A stretch of 64,000 bases of DNA from Streptomyces sp. Go-475 (GCF_003330845.1 NZ_CP026121.1:310001-374000), one strand, 5' to 3'. Shown: positions 8,373 to 18,058, counted from the stretch's first letter. Notes: generated by a model from the letters alone, not told the origin. Numbers and translations are program-made.

Positions 8373-9926
8373 TCACACCGGCCGGGTCCGGCCCTCCCAG
8401 TACGGCTCGCGCAGCCGCCGTTTGTACAGCTTGCCGTTGGGGTCGCGGGGCATCTCGGTGATGAAGTCGACGCTCCTGGGCCGCTTGTACCCGGCGAGCC
8501 GGTGGGCGCAGTGGTCGAGGAGGTCGGCGGCCAGGGCGGGGCCGGGCCGGTGTCCGGGGGCCGGTTCGACGACCGCCTTGACCTCCTCGCCCCAGTCGTC
8601 GTGGGGGATGCCGAACACGGCGGCGTCCGCGACGGCGGGGTGGGCGAGCAGGGCCGACTCGACCTCGGCCGGGTATATGTTCACGCCGCCGGAGATGATG
8701 AGGTCGATCTTGCGGTCGCGCAGGAAGAGGTAGCCGTCCTCGTCGAGGTGGCCGAGGTCGCCGACGGTGAAGAAGTCGCCGATGCGGTTCTTGCGGGTCT
8801 TGGCCTCGTCCTTGTGGTACGAGAAGCCGCCGGTGGTCATCTTCATGTAGACGGTGCCGAGTTCGCCGGGCGGCAGCCGGTTGCCGTCGTCGTCGAAGAT
8901 GGCGAGCTCGCTGATGGGCCAGGCCTTGCCGACGGTGCCTGGCTTCTTCAGCCAGTCCTCGGCGGTGGCGAAGGCGCCGCCGCCCTCGCTGGCCGCGTAG
9001 TACTCCTCCACACAGGGGCCCCACCAGTCGAGCATGGCCCGTTTCACGTGGTCGGGGCAGGGCGCGGCGCCGTGGATGGCGTGCCGCATGGAGGACACGT
9101 CGTAGCGGTCCTTCACCTCGTCGGGCAGGGCCAGCAGCCGGTGGAACTGGGTCGGGACCATATGGGTGTGGGTGCAGCGGTGCCGGTCGATGAGGCGGAG
9201 CATCTCCTCGGGGGTCCACTTGTCCATCAGCACCAGCCGGTGCCCGATGTGCAGGGAGGCGCCCGCGAACTGGAGGACCGCCGTGTGGTACAGCGGCGAG
9301 CACACCAGGTGCACGTTGTCGTCGAAGGGCCGGATGCCGAAGATGCCGAGGAAGCCACCGAGGTACGCCTCCTCGGGAGGCTTGCCGGGCAGCGGGCGGC
9401 GGATGCCGCGCGGGCGGCCGGTGGTGCCCGAGGTGTAGTTCATGACCCAGCCGAGGGTGCGGTCCGCGGGCGGCGACTCGGGCTGCCCGGCGAGGAGTTC
9501 GGCGTACGGCCGGAAGCCCTCGACCGTGCCGACGGCGTACCGGTGGGTGCCCGGGAGGCCGGCCTCGTCGGCGGCGTGGCGGGCCGCGTCGCCGTACCGC
9601 TCGTGGGCGAGGAGGACCTTGGCGCCGGAGTCGGAGACGATCCAGGCGATCTCCGGACCGACCAGGTGGTGGTTGACGGGGACGAGGTACAGCCCGGCCT
9701 GGCTGGCGGCGAGGTACGCGGTGAGGAACTCGACGCCGTTGGGCAGGACGACCGCGAAGGTGTCGCCGCGTTCCAGCCCGGCCGCGCGCAGTCCGTGCAC
9801 GAGCCGGTTGGCGGCGGCGTGCAGCCGTCCGGCGGTCCATTCCGCGCCGTCGGGTGCGACGAGCACCTCACGGCCGGGGTCCTGTGCCGCCTGGGCCCAG
9901 AAGCCCGCGGGGACGCTGCTGTTCAC
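8373..9926 (-). CDS. Acyl-CoA synthetase (AMP-forming)
   Basis: A 517-residue ANL ligase. The open frame runs much further upstream, but the start chosen is GTG at 9926 because it overlaps the upstream stop as GTGA and begins where family similarity begins (VNSSVPAGFW). The P-loop is MNYTSGTTGRPRG near residue 160, the hinge is FFTVGDLGHLDEDGYLFLRDR, and the catalytic lysine is in DPNGKLYKRRLRE. The arrangement with FMN-dependent nitronate monooxygenase resembles actinobacterial steroid or aromatic/fatty-acid catabolic pairs. The specific acid is unknown. Confidence 0.85.
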   Translation of the reverse strand: MNSSVPAGFWAQAAQDPGREVLVAPDGAEWTAGRLHAAANRLVHGLRAAGLERGDTFAVVLPNGVEFLTAYLAASQAGLYLVPVNHHLVGPEIAWIVSDSGAKVLLAHERYGDAARHAADEAGLPGTHRYAVGTVEGFRPYAELLAGQPESPPADRTLGWVMNYTSGTTGRPRGIRRPLPGKPPEEAYLGGFLGIFGIRPFDDNVHLVCSPLYHTAVLQFAGASLHIGHRLVLMDKWTPEEMLRLIDRHRCTHTHMVPTQFHRLLALPDEVKDRYDVSSMRHAIHGAAPCPDHVKRAMLDWWGPCVEEYYAASEGGGAFATAEDWLKKPGTVGKAWPISELAIFDDDGNRLPPGELGTVYMKMTTGGFSYHKDEAKTRKNRIGDFFTVGDLGHLDEDGYLFLRDRKIDLIISGGVNIYPAEVESALLAHPAVADAAVFGIPHDDWGEEVKAVVEPAPGHRPGPALAADLLDHCAHRLAGYKRPRSVDFITEMPRDPNGKLYKRRLREPYWEGRTRPV

Positions 9927-11032
9927 TGGCCGCTCCTTCCGGCGATGCGGTTGACGCGGTCCACGGCCTGCTCGAAGCCGCGGGTGAGGTCGTCGAAGAC
10001 GGCCTGGACGCTGCGTTCGCTGTTCATCCGCCCGACGATCTGCCCGACCGGGGTGCCGAGCAGCGGTTCCACCTCGTACTTCTGGATGCGGGAGACGGCC
10101 TCGGCGACCAGCAGGCCCTGCAACGGCATGGGCAGCGGACCGGGTCCGTCCTGGCCGTCCCAGGCGTCGGTCCACTCGGTGCGCAGCTGGCGCGCGGGCT
10201 TGCCGGTCAGGGCGCGGGAGCGCACGGTGTCGCCGGAGCCGGCCGCGAGGAGCTTGCGGGTCAGGGCGGGCGAGTGGAGGTCAGCCTCTGTGGTGGTCAG
10301 CCATATGGATCCCAGCCACACACCTTGAGCGCCGAGGGCGAGCGCGGCAGCCACCTGCCGTCCGCTGCCGATGCCGCCGGCGGCCAGGACGGGCAGCGGG
10401 GCGACGGCGTCGACGACCTCGGGCGTGAGCACCATGGACGCGATCTCGCCGGTGTGGCCGCCCGCCTCGTAGCCCTGCGCCACGACGATGTCGATGCCGG
10501 CGTCCTGGTGCTTGCGGGCGTGCCGGGCGCTGCCCGCGAGGGCCGCCACGAGGACGTCCTGGTCGTGGGCGCGGGCGATGACGTCGGCGGGCGGGGAGCC
10601 GAGGGCGTTGGCGAGCAGCTTGATCGGGTAGTCGAAGGCGACGTCGAGCTGGGTGCGGGCGACCTGCTCCATCCACCCCGTGATGCGCCACCCGGACGCC
10701 TCACCCTCGGGCAGGCCGGGCACACCGTACTTGGCGAGGGTGTCCTCGACGAACTGCCGGTGCCCCTCGGGGATCATCGCCTCGACGTCGGCCTCCGTGA
10801 CGCCTTCCACCTTCTTCGCGGGCATGACGACGTCCAGGCCGTACGGCCTGCCTTCGACGTGCGCCTCGATCCAGTCCAGGTCGCGTTTGAGGTCGTCGGG
10901 GGCGGTGTAGCGGACCGCGCCGAGCACTCCGAAGCCGCCGGCCCGGCTGATGGCCGCGGCGACGGCGGGGAACGGCGTGAAGCCGAAGACGGCGTGCTCG
11001 ACTCCCAGTTGCTTGCTCAGCTCCGTCTGCAT
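9923..11032 (-). CDS. Nitronate monooxygenase (2-nitropropane dioxygenase family)
   Basis: A 369-residue FMN TIM-barrel enzyme. QGYEAGGHTGEI near residue 180 carries the active-site histidine and phosphate-binding residues, and VLAAGGIGSGRQVAAALALGAQGVWLGS is split across the second FMN phosphate site near residues 210-235. The family oxidises alkyl nitronates or acts as a related flavin reductase or dehydrogenase. It is translationally coupled (4-bp overlap) to the following acyl-CoA synthetase, so the two probably act on the same acyl substrate. A palindrome and an inverted repeat lie upstream. Confidence 0.85.
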   Translation of the reverse strand: MQTELSKQLGVEHAVFGFTPFPAVAAAISRAGGFGVLGAVRYTAPDDLKRDLDWIEAHVEGRPYGLDVVMPAKKVEGVTEADVEAMIPEGHRQFVEDTLAKYGVPGLPEGEASGWRITGWMEQVARTQLDVAFDYPIKLLANALGSPPADVIARAHDQDVLVAALAGSARHARKHQDAGIDIVVAQGYEAGGHTGEIASMVLTPEVVDAVAPLPVLAAGGIGSGRQVAAALALGAQGVWLGSIWLTTTEADLHSPALTRKLLAAGSGDTVRSRALTGKPARQLRTEWTDAWDGQDGPGPLPMPLQGLLVAEAVSRIQKYEVEPLLGTPVGQIVGRMNSERSVQAVFDDLTRGFEQAVDRVNRIAGRSGQ

Positions 11033-11050
11033 GGGCGCAGGATGCCGGAC

Positions 11051-11091
11051 TCCTCCGGAGGACGGAAGAGGTTTTCTGATACACCGTCAGA
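11051..11091. promoter_or_regulatory. Palindrome plus inverted repeat in a divergent promoter region
   Basis: Between the leftward monooxygenase/synthetase operon and the rightward serine hydrolase there is a perfect 12-bp palindrome TCCTCCGGAGGA (11051-11062), then an inverted repeat TCTGATACACCGTCAGA (11075-11091; TCTGA and TCAGA arms, 7-bp spacer). The second resembles TetR-type operators seen before actinobacterial acyl-CoA genes. No regulator gene is adjacent. The assignment is inference. Confidence 0.4.
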
Positions 11092-11157
11092 TTCATGGCG
11101 GTGCCCGGAGGACATACTGTCCGGGACGTCCAGGGCGGTTCGGCGGGAGGATGCGCG

Positions 11158-12927
11158 GTGACCGAAGGCACGGCAGACAGAGCGACGACGAACGACGGGC
11201 TGACGCGCAGGAGTGCCCTGGTCCTGGGTGGCGCCCTGGCCCTCGCCCCCTTACCCGCCGAGGCCGCCCCGGTCACGGGGCGTCCCACCCTGCGGCACGG
11301 CTCCGCCGCCCGCGCCGGGCTGCTCCCCGCCCATCTGCGCCGCCTCGTCACCGACGCCGAGGCGTTCCTCGGCCCCTCCCCCGCGCACCCCTGGTACGCG
11401 GGCGCCGTCCTGCTCGCCGGACGCGGCGGCACCGTCGCACTGCACCGGCCCATCGGCATGGCGGTGCGCTACCGGGCCTACGACGAGAAGACCGACACCG
11501 GGATCGAGTTCCCGCCCGGCGAGCAGATCCCGATGGCCGAGGACACCGTCTTCGACCTGGCGTCGGTGTCGAAGCTGTTCACCTCGCTCCTCGCCGTGCA
11601 GCAGATGGAGCGGGGGAAGCTGGAACTGGAGGCGAAGGTCGCCTCGTACCTGCCCGACTTCGGCCGTGCGGGCAAGCAGGACATCACGATCCGTCAGCTG
11701 CTCACGCACACCTCGGGCTTCCGCGCCTGGATCCCGCTGTACAGCGCGCCCACGTACGAGGAGAAGCTCCGGCGCATCTGGGACGAGGCGCCGGTCAGCG
11801 CCCCGGGCACGGCCTACCTGTACTCGGACCTGAACCTCATCTCGCTCCAGCTCGTGCTGGAACGGATCACGGGCCGCTCCCTGGACACCCTCCTGCGCGA
11901 GGAGATCACCGCCCCGCTGGGCCTGCGCCGCACCCGCTACAACCCGCCCGCCTCCTGGCGGCCGAAGATCGCGGCCACCGAGGACGCGCGCAAGCCGTGG
12001 TCCGGGCTGGAGCGCGGTCTGGTGTGGGGCGAGGTGCACGACGAGAACGCCTTCGCTCTGGGCGGCGTCGCGGGCCACGCGGGCGTGTTCTCGGACGCGT
12101 GGGACCTGGCGGTCCTCGCCCGCACGCTGCTCGACGGGGGCGTCTACGGACGGGCCCGGATCCTGCGGCCCGAGTCGGTGGAGCTGATGTTCACCGACTT
12201 CAACACCGCCTTCCCCGGGGACGAGCACGGCCTCGGTTTCGAGCTCTACCAGCACTGGTACATGGGCGCGATGGCCACGCCGCGCAGTGCGGGGCACACC
12301 GGCTTCACGGGCACCTCGCTGGTACTCGACCCGACCACCGACTCGTTCCTCGTCGTCCTCGGCAACTCCGTGCACCCGGTGCGCGGTTGGCGGTCCGGTT
12401 CCGCTCCCCGGGTGGCCGCCGCGAACCATCTGGCGCGGGCCGTGCCGGTCCGGCCGGCGCGGGGACGCACGGCCTGGTTCTCCGGGATGGCGGTCTCCGC
12501 CGCGGCGACGCTGACCCTCCCCGCGCTCGACACGTCGTCCGGCGGGGCGCGGCTGCGCTGCGCGCTGTGGTGGGACACCGAGCCGAAGGCCGACGTCCTG
12601 GTCCTGGAGGCCACGACCGACGGCGGTGCGTCCTGGCAGCCGGTGCCCTTCACGACGTCCCGCCGGGGCGAGGACCCCCGGCAGCATCCGTCGGGCTCGG
12701 TCACCGGCTGGTCGGGCCGCGTCTGGCACCGGCTGGCCGCCGAACTGCCCGCCGCGCGGGGACTGGCCGTGCGCTGGCGGTACGCGACGGACCGGCTGTA
12801 CGTCGGCCGCGGGGTCTACGTGGACGGGCTGCGGGTGGAGGCGGCCGACGGCGTCCTGTTCGACGAGGCGCGCCCGGCGGACGCGTCGCGCGTCGAAGCG
12901 GCGGGATGGGCGCCGTCGGCCGACTGA
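11158..12927 (+). CDS. Secreted serine hydrolase, beta-lactamase class C/DD-peptidase family
   Basis: A 589-residue protein starting at GTG 11158, which has a GGGAGG ribosome site and places a twin-arginine signal (LTRRSALVLGG) near residue 18. The catalytic set is visible: SVSK (Ser and Lys), YSDLN in place of Tyr-x-Asn, and GHTGFTG as the third motif. About 150 residues follow the hydrolase domain and look like a beta-sandwich of the MAM/immune-inhibitor A type (TLTLPALDTSSGG, then ATTDGGASWQPV), an uncommon addition. Codon 32 (11251-11253), in the signal peptide, is TTA, so bldA control is likely. The substrate is unknown (esterase, D-aminopeptidase or beta-lactamase). Confidence 0.83.
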   Translation: MTEGTADRATTNDGLTRRSALVLGGALALAPLPAEAAPVTGRPTLRHGSAARAGLLPAHLRRLVTDAEAFLGPSPAHPWYAGAVLLAGRGGTVALHRPIGMAVRYRAYDEKTDTGIEFPPGEQIPMAEDTVFDLASVSKLFTSLLAVQQMERGKLELEAKVASYLPDFGRAGKQDITIRQLLTHTSGFRAWIPLYSAPTYEEKLRRIWDEAPVSAPGTAYLYSDLNLISLQLVLERITGRSLDTLLREEITAPLGLRRTRYNPPASWRPKIAATEDARKPWSGLERGLVWGEVHDENAFALGGVAGHAGVFSDAWDLAVLARTLLDGGVYGRARILRPESVELMFTDFNTAFPGDEHGLGFELYQHWYMGAMATPRSAGHTGFTGTSLVLDPTTDSFLVVLGNSVHPVRGWRSGSAPRVAAANHLARAVPVRPARGRTAWFSGMAVSAAATLTLPALDTSSGGARLRCALWWDTEPKADVLVLEATTDGGASWQPVPFTTSRRGEDPRQHPSGSVTGWSGRVWHRLAAELPAARGLAVRWRYATDRLYVGRGVYVDGLRVEAADGVLFDEARPADASRVEAAGWAPSAD

Positions 12928-12961
12928 GGCGGTCTCCTCAACGGATCCCTCAGCTGTTTCC

Positions 12962-13153
12962 TCACTGGTTGAAGACTGCCTTCTGCACCTCGTTCGGGCC
13001 GTCGAAGCGGTCCTCCTTCAGGCCGTCGAGGGTGCGGACGACCTTGTCGTCGGCCTGGTTGCTGCGGGCACGTTCCACCAGGTGCTTCTTGTCCGTGGGG
13101 TAGTCCATGCCCTTGAGCGCCTTCTGGAGGTCGGTCGGGCTGAGCTCGGCCAT
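12962..13153 (-). CDS. DUF2795 domain-containing small protein
   Basis: A 63-residue acidic/basic mixed protein, matching the common actinobacterial DUF2795 family (LSPTDLQKALKGMDYPTDK, then LVERARSN). There is no signal peptide or membrane segment. The function is unknown. It has its own ribosome site (GGGAGG upstream of the ATG). It is convergent with the serine hydrolase gene and upstream of the flavoprotein gene's stop. Confidence 0.75.
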   Translation of the reverse strand: MAELSPTDLQKALKGMDYPTDKKHLVERARSNQADDKVVRTLDGLKEDRFDGPNEVQKAVFNQ

Positions 13154-13226
13154 GGGAGCCTCCCGTGGGGGTACGACCGTCCGCGTGGGGCGGCCGGTAC
13201 GGATACCTTCCCTGCCGGAGTGCCCC

Positions 13227-14819
13227 TCAGGAGGGCAGTGATTCAGCCGGCCCGCCTTGAAGGACCGCCATGGCCGCGTTGTGCCCGGGCACCCCGCTCA
13301 CCCCGCCCCCGCGCACGGCGCCTGCCCCGCACAGCAGCACGTTCGCGTGCCGGGTCTCCACGCCCCATCGGCCGGTGCCGTCCTGGGCATAGGGCCAGCT
13401 CAGCTCGCGGTGGAAGATGTTGCCACGGGGCAGCCCCAGGTCCCGTTCCAGGTCGAGCGGGGTCCTGGCCTCGATGCAGGGCCGTCCGTCCGCGTCGGTG
13501 GCCAGGCAGTCGGCGAGGGGTTCGGCCAGGTGGGCGTCGAGCTGGGCGAGCGTGGACTTGAGGAGTTCCTCGCGGACGGCGTCGTTGTCCCGCTCGAACA
13601 GCCGGGCCGGGGTGTGCAGGCCGAAGAGGGTGAGCGTCTGGTAGCCCTGCTCGGCCAGGCCGGGGCCCAGGATGCTCGGGTCGGTGAGGGAGTGGCAGTA
13701 GATCTCGGAGGGCGGCGCGGCGGGCAGGTCGCCGGCGGCGGCCTGGGCGTGGGCGGTGGCCAGTTGCTCGTAGCCCTCGGCGATGTGGAAGGTGCCGGCG
13801 AACGCCTCACGCGGGTCGACGGAGTTGTCGCGCAGCCGCGGCAGCCTTTTGAGCAGCATGTTCACCTTCAGCTGGGCGCCTTCGGCGGGGCCGGGGGCCG
13901 GGTCGCCGGTCAGGTCCGCCAGGGCCTGTGGGGAGGCGTTGACCAGGACGTGCCGGGCGGCGACGGTGCCCTCGCCGTCGGCGGTGCGGTAGGTGACCTC
14001 GGCCGTACGGCCGTCCGTGGCGATGCGCAGCGCCTCGTGGCCGGTGGCGAGGACGGCGCCCGCGGCGCGTGCGGTGTCGGCCAGTGCGTCGGTGAGGGCG
14101 CCCATGCCGCCGACGGGCACGTCCCAGGCGCCGGTGCCGCCGCCGATCACGTGGTAGAGGAAGCAGCGGTTCTGCTTCAGCGAGGGGTCGTGGGCGTCGG
14201 CGAAGGTGCCGATGAGGGCGTCGGTGAGGACCACGCCGCGCACCAGGTCGTCGGCGAAGTGCCGCTCGACGGCGGCCCCGATCGGCTCCTCGAACAGCAC
14301 CCGCCAGGTCTCCTCGTCGTCGAGGCGGCGGCGCAGCTCCTCGCGGGTGGGCAGCGGCTCCGTGAGGGTGGGGAAGATCCGCTGGGCGGCGCGGCCGGTC
14401 ATGCCGTAGAACTCCTGCCAGGACCGGTACTCGCCGTCGGAGCCGGTGAGCCGGGCGAAGGCCTCCCTGGTCCGTCGTTCGCCGCCGCCGACGAGGAGCC
14501 CGGTGGGGCGGCCGTCGCGTTCGGCGGGCGTGTAGGAGGAGACGGTGCGGGTGCGCACCCGGAAGTCGAGGCCGAGGTCCCGGACGATCTTCTTGGGCAG
14601 CAGGCTGACCAGGTACGAGTAGCGGGACAGGCGGGCGTCGACCCCGGTGAAGGGCCGGGTGGACACGGCCGCGCCGCCGGTGTGGTCCAGCCGCTCCAGT
14701 ACCAGCACGGAGCGGCCGGCCCGGGCCAGGTAGGCGGCGGCGACCAGGCCGTTGTGGCCGCCACCGACGATGACGGCGTCGTACGTCCGGTGTGCGCGGG
14801 GTCCCAGGGGTGCGGTCAT
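13227..14819 (-). CDS. FAD-dependent oxidoreductase, phytoene desaturase (CrtI)-like
   Basis: A 530-residue flavoprotein starting at ATG 14819, where similarity begins (MTAPLG). The dinucleotide-binding motif VIVGGGHNGLVAAAYLARAG is at residues 15-34, the CrtI-type motif DHTGGAAVSTRPF follows, and the C-terminal FAD signature is GAGAVRGGGVSGVPGHNAAM. The family (pyridine nucleotide-disulfide oxidoreductase domain 2 type, PYROXD2-like) is widespread and rarely makes carotenoids. There are no crt genes here. The next gene on this strand is the TPR kinase, 94 bp upstream. Confidence 0.82.
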   Translation of the reverse strand: MTAPLGPRAHRTYDAVIVGGGHNGLVAAAYLARAGRSVLVLERLDHTGGAAVSTRPFTGVDARLSRYSYLVSLLPKKIVRDLGLDFRVRTRTVSSYTPAERDGRPTGLLVGGGERRTREAFARLTGSDGEYRSWQEFYGMTGRAAQRIFPTLTEPLPTREELRRRLDDEETWRVLFEEPIGAAVERHFADDLVRGVVLTDALIGTFADAHDPSLKQNRCFLYHVIGGGTGAWDVPVGGMGALTDALADTARAAGAVLATGHEALRIATDGRTAEVTYRTADGEGTVAARHVLVNASPQALADLTGDPAPGPAEGAQLKVNMLLKRLPRLRDNSVDPREAFAGTFHIAEGYEQLATAHAQAAAGDLPAAPPSEIYCHSLTDPSILGPGLAEQGYQTLTLFGLHTPARLFERDNDAVREELLKSTLAQLDAHLAEPLADCLATDADGRPCIEARTPLDLERDLGLPRGNIFHRELSWPYAQDGTGRWGVETRHANVLLCGAGAVRGGGVSGVPGHNAAMAVLQGGPAESLPS

Positions 14820-14913
14820 GGTTCTTCGTAACACGGGGTGATCCGGGTCGGCCACAGGCACTGTCCGCCGGAAGGCCGCACCGCCCGCCGGACGCGTCGG
14901 CCGCCGTCAGGGC

Positions 14914-17144
14914 TCACTGGCCGCCGGACGCCCGCTCCTGGCGCAGGGCCGCCACTCTGCGGTACAGCGCCGCTGCCTCGGCGCCGCGGCCCAGTTGCTG
15001 CAGGCAGTGCGCCTCGTCGTTGCGGCTGGCGAGGGTGTCGGGGTGGTCGGCGCCGAGGACGCGTTCGCGGGCGGCGGCCACGCGCCGGTACTCGGTGAGC
15101 GCGTCGGCCCAGCGGCCCAGCCAGCCCAGGCCCACGGCGACCTCGCGGCGGCTGACCAGGGTGTCCGGGTGGTCGGGGCCGAGCACCCGCTCGCGCAGGG
15201 CGCTCACGTCCCGGGACTCGGCGAGGGCCTCCGCCCAGCGGCCGAGGCGGCCGAGGTTGACGCAGCGGCCGTGCCGGGCGCGCAGGGTCTCGGGGTGGGT
15301 GGGGCCCTGGATCCGGGTGCGGTCCTCGGCCAGAACCGTGTAGAGGTCCAGGGCCTCCGCGCCGCGGCCGAGGCGGCCCAGGCTGATGCCGATCTCGTGG
15401 CGGGCGGCGAGGGTGTCGGGGTGATCGGGGCCGAGGGCGCGGCCGCGGGCCTCGGCGACCTCGCGGTAGGTCTCCAGGGCCTCGGGCCAGCGGCCCAGGC
15501 CTGGCCCAGGGCGTAGGCGACCTCGTAGCGGGTGACCAGGGTGTCGGGGTGGTCCGGGCCGAGCACCCGGGCGCGGGCGGCGGCGACCTCGCGGGCCATG
15601 CGGTAGGAGTCCTCCAGGCGGCCGAGGCGGCTGAGGTTGAAGGCGAGGTTGTGCCGGCAGCGCAGCGTGTCGGGGTGGTCGGGGCCCATCGTGCGCTCCC
15701 GGGCGGCGAGCACGGACGTGTAGACGCGGTGGGCGTCGAAGGGCCGGTTCAGCTGGCCGAGCACGTAGGCCATCTCCTGGCGGGCGGCGAGCGTGTCGGG
15801 GTGGTCGGCGCCGAGGGTGCGGATCCTGGCCTCGGCTACGTGCTTGTACTCGCGCAGGGCGTCCGGGGCGCGGCCGGTGCGGCTGAGGGTGAAGGCGACC
15901 TCGTAGCGGCTGGCGAGGGTGTCGGGATGGTCGGGTCCGAGGAGGTGCTCGCGTTCGGCGGCGACCGCCCGGTGCACCTCTCCCGCCTCCGCCCAGCGGC
16001 CGAGCCGGCCGAGGCTCAGACCCGCGTTGTGCCGGCCGGCCAGGGCGGTCAGGACCTCCGGGGACGGGGTGGGCCGTTCCTCCGGGACGGGCTCGTCGAC
16101 GGGACCGGTGGCGGGCCGCGCGATCCACTCGCCGGACAGTCCGGCCGCCGGGTCCGGCGGTGTGGTGCGCAGCCCGGCGCCCGCGGCCTTGTGCCCGGTG
16201 GTCATGCCGCGGGTCCAGGACGGCAGCCGTCCCGCGCGGGCCGGCGCCCCGGGAGCGGGCCCGGCCGCCACGACGGTCGGCACGTACGCCGGCGCGGCCC
16301 GGTGCCCGCTGATCCTCCGCGCCAGCTCGCGGGCGTCACCGGGCCGTTCGTCCGGTTCCTTGGCGAGCAGGTCGAGGATGATCCGCTCCAGGTACTCGGG
16401 CAGTTCGGGGCGGTGTTCGCGCGGCGGGCGGGGCGGGGTGTCGCGGTGGCCGACGAGGATCGCCCAGGCGTCGTCGAGGTCGAACGGCGGTACGCCGGTG
16501 GCGATCTCGTACAGCACGCAGCCGAACGAGTACAGGTCGCTGCGCTGGTCGACCTCGGTGCCGCTGATCTGCTCCGGGGACATGTAGTGCGGGGTGCCCA
16601 TGGCGATGCCGGTGCCGGTCAGCCGGGAGGTGAAGCCGATGTCGTGGCCGAGGCGGGCGATGCCGAAGTCGCAGATCTTCACCGTGCCGTCGGCGAGCCG
16701 CACGATGTTGGCGGGCTTCAGGTCCCGGTGGACGATGCCCTGTTCGTGGCAGTACGCGAGGGCGGCGGCGACCTGCTCGGCGATCTCCACGACGTCGGCG
16801 ACCGGCAGCGGGTGCTGCTTGTTGTCCTCCAGGAGCTGGCTGAGGTTGCGGCCGTCCAGCAGTTCCATGACGAGGTAGAGGACGCCGTCGGACTCGCCGA
16901 AGTCGTGCACGACGGTGATGCCCCGGTGCTGGAGCGCGGCGGCCACCCGGGCCTCGCGGCGGAACCGCTCGCGCAGCACGCGGGTGAAGGCGTGGTCGTG
17001 GTTGGGGCCCAGCGGTTTGAGGCACTTGACGGCGACGTGCCGGCCCAGGGACTCGTCCCGTGCCCGCCACACCTCGCCCATGCCGCCGCGCCCGATCAGG
17101 TCGAGCAGCCGGTACCGGCCGTGAATGAGCCTGCTGTCCCCCAT
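14914..17144 (-). CDS. Ser/Thr protein kinase with C-terminal TPR repeats, frameshifted
   Basis: The gene starts at ATG 17144 (MGDSRLIHGRY). The Hanks-type kinase domain covers residues 8-275: glycine loop IGRGGMGEVW, VAVKCLK, HRDLKPANI catalytic loop, DFGIAR, and MSPEQISG. A Pro/Ala/Gly linker follows, then many TPR-like units of about 42 residues, each with a GPDHPDTL-type motif. Near 15500 the reading frame changes. The kinase frame runs on to a stop at 15204 with unrelated residues, while the TPR pattern continues in the neighbouring frame to a stop at 14914. Two extra bases (or one missing) after GCCCTGGGCCAG, inside a short CCTGGGCC repeat, would explain it. The kinase domain is intact, so a shortened kinase may still be made, or the shift may be a sequencing error. 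TPRs of this type bind partner proteins. Confidence 0.75.
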
Positions 17145-17209
17145 CTCGCGCGACGCTCCCCCCGGTAGCTGTTCGCCCGCCCCTCCCCTTGGCCCCTCAG
17201 TATGGCGGC

Positions 17210-18058
17210 CTACCGTCCGAGTTTGTACGGTGCCGGACGCGTGTGCGGGCCGAGCCTCGCCACGGCGCGCAGGATGTGTTTGGGCGGGAGTTGCCAGCGC
17301 AGACGTGCGGGAACACGGCGCAGCAGGAGGCCCGTGAGGCGCAGTTGCCGGGTGACGGTGGCGGGTGCGGGGGCCGGTCTGCCGTACAGCTCGTGGGCGT
17401 ACGGCGGCAGGGAGGCGTACGCCAGTTGTGCCACGCGCCGCCACAGCACTTCGCGCGCCGGTACGAGGAGCGGGTGCGTCGGCGGGCGGAGAAGGAAGTC
17501 GTCCACCTCGCGTGCCTCGGGTCCGGCGGCGAGGTCGGGTCGCACCTTCTCGAAGTACTCCGCGAGTTCGGCCCGGTTGGCGGGTACGGCACCGGGGTCG
17601 AGGCCCACCAGGCGTGCGCTCTGCCGGTGTTCGTCGATGTAGCGGTCGGCCTCGGCGTCGGTGAGGCGGAACCCGGACCGGCGCAGGACGTGCAGGTAGG
17701 AGTCGATCTCGGCGCAGTGCACCCACAGCAGCAGGGCCGGCTCGTCGACGCGGTAGCGCTCGCCGGTGTCCGGGTCGGTCGCCGACAGCATGCTGTGGAT
17801 CTTCCGGACCCGGGCGCCGGCCCGCTCGGCGGCCTCGGTGGTGCCGTACGTCGTCGTGCCGACGAAGTTCGCGGTGCGCAGCAGCCGGCCCCAGGCGTCC
17901 CGGCGGAAGTCGGAGTTCTGCAGGACGCCGCGTACCGCGCGCGGGTGCAGGGCCTGGAGGTAGAGCGCACGGATGCCGGCGATCCACATCATCGGGTCGC
18001 CGTGCGCCTGCCAGGTCACCGAGTCCGGGCCGAACAGCCCCGGGTCCGCGCCGGTCAT
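17210..18058 (-). CDS. MpaB/rubber-oxygenase-like protein (DUF2236)
   Basis: About 282 residues from ATG 18058, chosen over an upstream in-frame start because of the GGAGGTGAG ribosome site. The sequence shows the DUF2236 pattern: DPMMWIAGIRALYLQALHPR near residue 20, RTANFVGTTTYG near residue 60, and LLLWVHCAEIDSYL near residue 105, holding the conserved histidine and arginine of the haem-binding MpaB/latex-clearing-protein catalytic domain. Related enzymes are haem oxygenases or epimerase-like isomerases, and the substrate here is unknown. It lies 65 bp upstream of the TPR kinase on the same strand and is divergent from the ABC lipoprotein gene. Confidence 0.75.
   Translation of the reverse strand: MTGADPGLFGPDSVTWQAHGDPMMWIAGIRALYLQALHPRAVRGVLQNSDFRRDAWGRLLRTANFVGTTTYGTTEAAERAGARVRKIHSMLSATDPDTGERYRVDEPALLLWVHCAEIDSYLHVLRRSGFRLTDAEADRYIDEHRQSARLVGLDPGAVPANRAELAEYFEKVRPDLAAGPEAREVDDFLLRPPTHPLLVPAREVLWRRVAQLAYASLPPYAHELYGRPAPAPATVTRQLRLTGLLLRRVPARLRWQLPPKHILRAVARLGPHTRPAPYKLGR

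Noticed and set aside
9927..10175. Longer N-terminus for the acyl-CoA synthetase at 8373
   Set aside because: The extension lies inside the monooxygenase gene, has no similarity, and the GTG at 9926 gives a standard GTGA overlap.
13227..14819. Carotenoid biosynthesis gene
   Set aside because: The flavoprotein has the CrtI-like fold, but no phytoene synthase, cyclase or GGPP synthase is nearby, and the PYROXD2-like group is usually not carotenogenic.
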